A stretch of DNA of 34,323 bases from contig PKWJ01000043.1 of assembly GCA_003132025.1 (NCBI GenBank), positions 34,246-68,568 on the forward strand, written 5' to 3'. Within the stretch, counting starts at the first letter, position 1. Each line of letters opens with the position of its first letter. Both the position numbers and the translations under genes were made by a program. The notes beneath the pieces are model-generated. The model ran no database searches and had not been told where the DNA came from. It saw only the letters and a list, made by a program, of their open reading frames with translations. Below are positions 31,158-34,323 of this stretch, in pieces. Origin of the DNA: Gammaproteobacteria bacterium (GTDB lineage Bacteria > Pseudomonadota > Gammaproteobacteria > Steroidobacterales > Steroidobacteraceae).

Positions 31158-31711
31158 ACCTGAAGAATTTCCTTTTCCTTGGCCGCCAATAGCTGATCGA
31201 TCTCGGCGATGTGCCGGTCGGTCAGCTTCTGGATCTCGTCCTGTCCGCGGCGCTCGTCGTCCTGCGCGATCTGCTTTTCCTTGAGCATTTCCTTGATGTC
31301 CGCCAGTGCATCGCGCCGTACGCTGCGCACGCTCACGCGGGCATTCTCGGCATCCTGGCGCACGATCTTGGTGATGTCGCGGCGGCGCTCTTCGGTCAAC
31401 GGCGGCAACGGGATGCGGATGACGGCGCCGGCGGTATTCGGCGTCAGGCCGAGCTCCGACTTGTGGATGGCTTTCTCGATCGGCGCCACCATGGTCTTCT
31501 CCCACGGCGACACCACCAGCGTGCGCGCATCCTCGACGCTGATATTCGCCACCTGCTGCAGCGGCACGTCCGAGCCGTAGTAGTCGACCTTGAGATGTTC
31601 GATCAGGCTCGGATGCGCCCGCCCGGTGCGCAGTTTCTTCAGGTCGGCCTGGAACGCCTGTACGCATTTCTGCATGCGCCCCGCCGCGCCTTTCTTCAGA
31701 TCGTCGAGCAT
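31154..31711 (-). CDS. frr: Ribosome recycling factor
   Basis: RRF splits post-termination ribosomes together with EF-G. The 185-residue product matches E. coli length exactly. It shows MQKCVQAFQADLKKLRTGRA, HPSLIEHLKVDYYG, LQQVANISVEDARTLVVSPW, GLTPNTAGAVIRIPLPPLTE and the C-terminal three-helix arm. I chose the ATG at 31711-31709, nine bases after AAGGGG. An ATG two codons earlier (31717) is only three bases from that site. pyrH ends 14 nt upstream, and uppS starts within the frr stop. Confidence 0.96.
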   Translation of the reverse strand: MLDDLKKGAAGRMQKCVQAFQADLKKLRTGRAHPSLIEHLKVDYYGSDVPLQQVANISVEDARTLVVSPWEKTMVAPIEKAIHKSELGLTPNTAGAVIRIPLPPLTEERRRDITKIVRQDAENARVSVRSVRRDALADIKEMLKEKQIAQDDERRGQDEIQKLTDRHIAEIDQLLAAKEKEILQV

Positions 31712-31725
31712 GGCCATGCGCCCCT

Positions 31726-32454
31726 TCAGTCGTTGGTCACGAGCGTGCCGATGTCCTCGCCGCGCACGATGCGCAGCAGGTCGCCCGGCGTGCCCAGGTT
31801 GAACACTCGCAACGGCATGCGATAGTCGCGGCACATCACGATCGCGGTCGCATCCATCACATTGAGACGTTCGTCCAGCACCCGATCATAGGTCAAGCGC
31901 GGATAATGCAGTGCCGCAGGATTCTTCACCGGGTCATCCGAATAGATGCCGTTGACCTTGGTCGCCTTGAGCAGCAGCTGCGCTTCAATCTCGATGGCGC
32001 GCAGGCTCGCCGCCGTATCGGTGGTGAAGAACGGGTTGCCGGTACCGGCGGCGAAGATAACCGCCCGGCCCTTCTCCAGGTGGCGTACCGCACGCCGGCG
32101 GATGAAATCTTCGCACACCTCATTGATGCGAATCGCCGACATCACGCGCGCCTGCATGCCCTGCTGCTCGAGCGCGTCCTGCAGCGCCAGGGCGTTCATG
32201 ACGGTCGCCAGCATGCCCATCTGATCCGCCGTGACCCGATCCATGCCGGCGCGCGCCAGCCCGGCACCGCGGAACAGGTTGCCGCCCCCGATCACGATGG
32301 CAATCTGCACCCCGAGCGCCTGCACCTGGCCGATGTCGCCCGCGATGCGCTTGAGTACCGCCGGATCGATGCCGTAGTCGGCCCCGCCGAGCAGGGCCTC
32401 GCCTGATAGCTTGACCAGAATGCGATTCCAGGTAGGGGTGCTGTTTTGATTCAT
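31726..32454 (-). CDS. pyrH: Uridylate kinase
   Basis: PyrH phosphorylates UMP to UDP. The 242-residue product (E. coli 241) belongs to the amino-acid-kinase family, unlike eukaryotic UMP kinases. It shows [80 protein letters not shown] and [13 protein letters not shown]. The ATG at 32454-32452 is preceded by GGAAC. An upstream in-frame GTG at 32478 has no better site. It follows the tsf terminator, so it should have its own promoter or rely on read-through. I see no clear promoter in the 82-bp gap. Confidence 0.97.
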   Translation of the reverse strand: MNQNSTPTWNRILVKLSGEALLGGADYGIDPAVLKRIAGDIGQVQALGVQIAIVIGGGNLFRGAGLARAGMDRVTADQMGMLATVMNALALQDALEQQGMQARVMSAIRINEVCEDFIRRRAVRHLEKGRAVIFAAGTGNPFFTTDTAASLRAIEIEAQLLLKATKVNGIYSDDPVKNPAALHYPRLTYDRVLDERLNVMDATAIVMCRDYRMPLRVFNLGTPGDLLRIVRGEDIGTLVTND

Positions 32455-32489
32455 GTGCCCGTTCCGGACTGCAACCACTTCAGTCTGCC

Positions 32490-32515
32490 AAAAAAAACCC
32501 CGCTACGGGCGGGGT
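32490..32515 (-). terminator. Rho-independent terminator after tsf
   Basis: On the minus strand CCCCGC (32514-32509) and GCGGGG (32503-32498) form a perfect 6-bp G+C stem with a 5-nt loop. An added A-T pair at the base is followed directly by eight T (32497-32490). It lies 21 nt after the tsf stop codon, and it separates the rpsB-tsf unit from pyrH. Confidence 0.93.
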
Positions 32516-32536
32516 ATTGCATGGCGGCGGCGGATG

Positions 32537-33430
32537 TCAGCGCCCGCCCGCCCCATTGACCTGCTTCATGACTTCGGCCACGAAGTCCTCACGCTTTTTT
32601 TCTATGCCGGCACCAACCTCGAAGCGCTCGAAGCGCAGCACGCACGCCCCGGCCGCCGCGAGCAGCTGCTCGATGGTCTGGTCCGGGTTCTTTACGAACG
32701 GCTGGCCGAGCAGGCTGATTTCATTCAATGACTTGCGCAAGCGACCCTCTACCATCCGGGCGGTGATCTCCGGACTCTTGCCGTCCTTCAGTGCCTGCTC
32801 GCCGAGGATCTCGCGCTCCTTGGCCAGCACCGCGACCGGCACTTCGGCCACGCTCAGGTAGCGGGGATTGCTGGCGGCCACGTGCATCGCCAGGTCGTGC
32901 GCCAGTTCGGGGCTTCCGCCTTCGAGCGCCAGCAGCACCCCGATGCGGGTGCCATGGGCGTAGGCGCCGAGTGGACCGCTGCTCTCGAGCACCACGCAGC
33001 GCCGCACGCTGATGTTCTCGCCGATCTTCGCCACCAGCGCGCGACGCCGTGCGTCAACGCTCTCGCCGGCAGCGAGCTCGGCCGCCAGCAGTGCCTGCAG
33101 GTCGACCAATCGTCCGGCGAGCGTCAGACGCGCGACGTCGGCCGCGAAATTGCGAAAATCATGTTCGCGCGCGACGAAATCGGTCTCGCAATTGATCTCC
33201 ACCATGGCCGCGGCCCTGCCGTCCGGCGAGCGCTCGATGACGATGACGCCTTCGGCCGCTATGCGCGCCGCCTTCTTGTCGGCCTTCGCCAGGCCCTGCT
33301 TGCGCATCAGCTCGGCGGCAGCGTCCAGATCGCCGCCGGTCTCAACCAGCGCCTTCTTGCACTCCATCATGCCGGCGCCGGTGCGCTCGCGCAGCTGCCG
33401 GACCGATTCCGCTGTTACGCTCATACTCAT
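32537..33430 (-). CDS. tsf: Translation elongation factor Ts
   Basis: EF-Ts exchanges GDP for GTP on EF-Tu. The 297-residue product (E. coli 283) has the N-terminal UBA-like domain with [20 protein letters not shown] (about 8-27). The core contacts are [12 protein letters not shown] (near 80) and [14 protein letters not shown], followed by [14 protein letters not shown] and a C-terminal part with [15 protein letters not shown]. The ATG at 33430-33428 is five bases after AGGA. A second ATG two codons on is less well placed. It is co-transcribed with rpsB and ends at a strong terminator. Confidence 0.97.
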   Translation of the reverse strand: MSMSVTAESVRQLRERTGAGMMECKKALVETGGDLDAAAELMRKQGLAKADKKAARIAAEGVIVIERSPDGRAAAMVEINCETDFVAREHDFRNFAADVARLTLAGRLVDLQALLAAELAAGESVDARRRALVAKIGENISVRRCVVLESSGPLGAYAHGTRIGVLLALEGGSPELAHDLAMHVAASNPRYLSVAEVPVAVLAKEREILGEQALKDGKSPEITARMVEGRLRKSLNEISLLGQPFVKNPDQTIEQLLAAAGACVLRFERFEVGAGIEKKREDFVAEVMKQVNGAGGR

Positions 33431-33447
33431 ATTGATCCTAAGTCGGT

Positions 33448-33506
33448 AAAAAATGCCGCCCCTCATGGGGAGCCGGTGAGCGCTGGCGCGTGAGCGAGCG
33501 CACCGG
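33448..33506 (-). terminator. Possible attenuator between rpsB and tsf
   Basis: In the 80-bp rpsB-tsf gap the minus strand holds two consecutive hairpins. The first (33506-33473) pairs CCGGT and GCGCT with AGCGC and ACCGG, with a 2-nt bulge. The second (33470-33459) is CCCC-ATGA-GGGG, followed five bases later by six T (33453-33448). Partial termination or RNA processing here would lower tsf relative to rpsB. It is weaker than the terminator after tsf. Confidence 0.4.
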
Positions 33507-33510
33507 ACAA

Positions 33511-34323
33511 TCAGCTGGCGCCGTTGCCGCCACGCGGCCGGCGTGTAGCCCCGGCGCCGGTGCGGCGCTTGACGCCGATGGGTGCCGGCGCCGCGGCAGG
33601 TTCCGCGGTCTCGCTCGGGTCGTCCAGCTCAGCCTCCAGTGCCGCCTCGTCCGGTACCGCGGCCGCCACGGACGGCGGAATCACCGCCGGACGCCGGCGC
33701 GGCGGGGTCTTGCGGCGCACCGTGGCGACCGGCTTGGGTCGGCCCGGCCGGGCGCTTTTGCGGCGCGGATTGCCTTCCTCGTCCAGTTCCACGAATTCGT
33801 CCTCACCCACCGCCACCTGCGGCACCGAGGACTTGCCCTCCAGCACCGCGTCGGCAATGGCCGCGGCATACAGCTGGATCGCCCGCATCGCGTCATCGTT
33901 GCCAGGAATCACATGATCGATGCCATCCGGGGAGCAATTGGTATCCACTACCGCAACCACCGGGATGCCAAGTTTCCTGGCCTCGTGGATCGCGATGTGC
34001 TCATGACCGACGTCGACCACGAACAGGGCGTCGGGCAGCGCCTCCATGCCCTTGATGCCACCGAGGCTGCGTTCGAGTTTCACCATTTCGCGGCGCAATT
34101 GGGTGGCTTCCTTCTTGCCGCGCTTGTCCAGCGCGCCGGAAGTGGCCATGTCCTGCAGCTCCGCCAGACGTTTGATCGAGCCGCGGATGGTCTTGAAATT
34201 GGTCAGCATGCCGCCCAGCCAGCGCTGGTTGACGAACGGCATGGCGCAGCGCAGCGCCTCCTTCTCGATCGCATCACGTGCCGAGCGCTTGGTGCCGACA
34301 AACAGCACCGTGCCGCCGTCGGC
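33511..34323 (-). CDS. rpsB: 30S ribosomal protein S2 (5' end outside the window)
   Basis: S2 binds the 30S subunit near the mRNA exit path and recruits S1. The visible 270 residues begin inside the protein at [15 protein letters not shown] and run to the stop. The first 50 or so residues lie beyond the window. Family blocks are [60 protein letters not shown], and [20 protein letters not shown]. After DEFVELDE, where E. coli S2 stops near residue 241, there is a C-terminal extension of about 90 residues rich in Pro, Ala and Arg/Lys, with a short acidic patch (EAELDDPSE). tsf follows after 80 bp. Confidence 0.96.
   Translation of the reverse strand, partial: ADGGTVLFVGTKRSARDAIEKEALRCAMPFVNQRWLGGMLTNFKTIRGSIKRLAELQDMATSGALDKRGKKEATQLRREMVKLERSLGGIKGMEALPDALFVVDVGHEHIAIHEARKLGIPVVAVVDTNCSPDGIDHVIPGNDDAMRAIQLYAAAIADAVLEGKSSVPQVAVGEDEFVELDEEGNPRRKSARPGRPKPVATVRRKTPPRRRPAVIPPSVAAAVPDEAALEAELDDPSETAEPAAAPAPIGVKRRTGAGATRRPRGGNGAS

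Overview
This is a core, housekeeping stretch of a G+C-rich proteobacterial chromosome (roughly two thirds G+C by eye). Gene content and order point to a gammaproteobacterium on the Xanthomonadales/Steroidobacter/Nevskia side. The rpsB-to-accA/tilS backbone is joined directly to pyrG-kdsA-eno-ftsB-ispD-ispF. The order frr-uppS-cdsA-dxr-rseP is the Pseudomonas/Xanthomonas order, not that of E. coli. An rpfE-recJ-prfB-lysS block matches the edge of the Xanthomonas rpf region, and KdsA is of the Xanthomonas-like 'GPC' type. The species cannot be named from this alone. I see no tRNA or rRNA gene, CRISPR array, complete insertion sequence, prophage or defence system.

Layout from left to right. (1) 81-5440, minus strand: rpfE-like gene, recJ, prfB (with a programmed +1 frameshift) and lysS, transcribed right to left with short or 4-nt overlapping junctions. 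(2) 5461-5829, plus strand: a small Mth938-like gene, divergent from rpfE with only 20 bp between start codons. (3) 5830-6208: the only gene-free gap over 300 bp. It holds a near-perfect 27-bp inverted repeat with T-tracts outside both arms. (4) 6209-7634, minus: surE-pcm without the truD, nlpD or rpoS neighbours often found there. (5) 7741-8286, plus: a Smr-domain gene, convergent with ispF, with a 9-bp inverted repeat that contains both stop codons. (6) 8314-32454, minus: 24 kb without a strand change, in transcription order pyrH, frr, uppS, cdsA, dxr, rseP, bamA, skp, lpxD, fabZ, lpxA, lpxB, rnhB, dnaE, accA, tilS, pyrG, kdsA, eno, ftsB, ispD, ispF. (7) 32537 to the window edge, minus: rpsB (5' end outside the window) and tsf, closed by a strong Rho-independent terminator.

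Together the genes couple translation (S2, EF-Ts, RRF, RF2, LysRS, TilS), cell-envelope construction, isoprenoid supply, DNA replication and recombination, and central metabolism. The envelope genes cover undecaprenyl-PP, CDP-diacylglycerol, lipid A acylation, KDO, BamA/Skp, RseP and FtsB. Isoprenoid supply is Dxr, IspD and IspF. Replication and recombination are DnaE, RnhB and RecJ. Central metabolism is Eno, PyrG, PyrH and AccA.

Most of the window is ordinary. The points most worth checking are the RF2 frameshift site with UGA-G instead of UGA-C, the long inverted repeat at 5849-6040, the Asn at the LpxA acyl-ruler position, the 90-residue basic tail on ribosomal protein S2, and the Cys-type KdsA.
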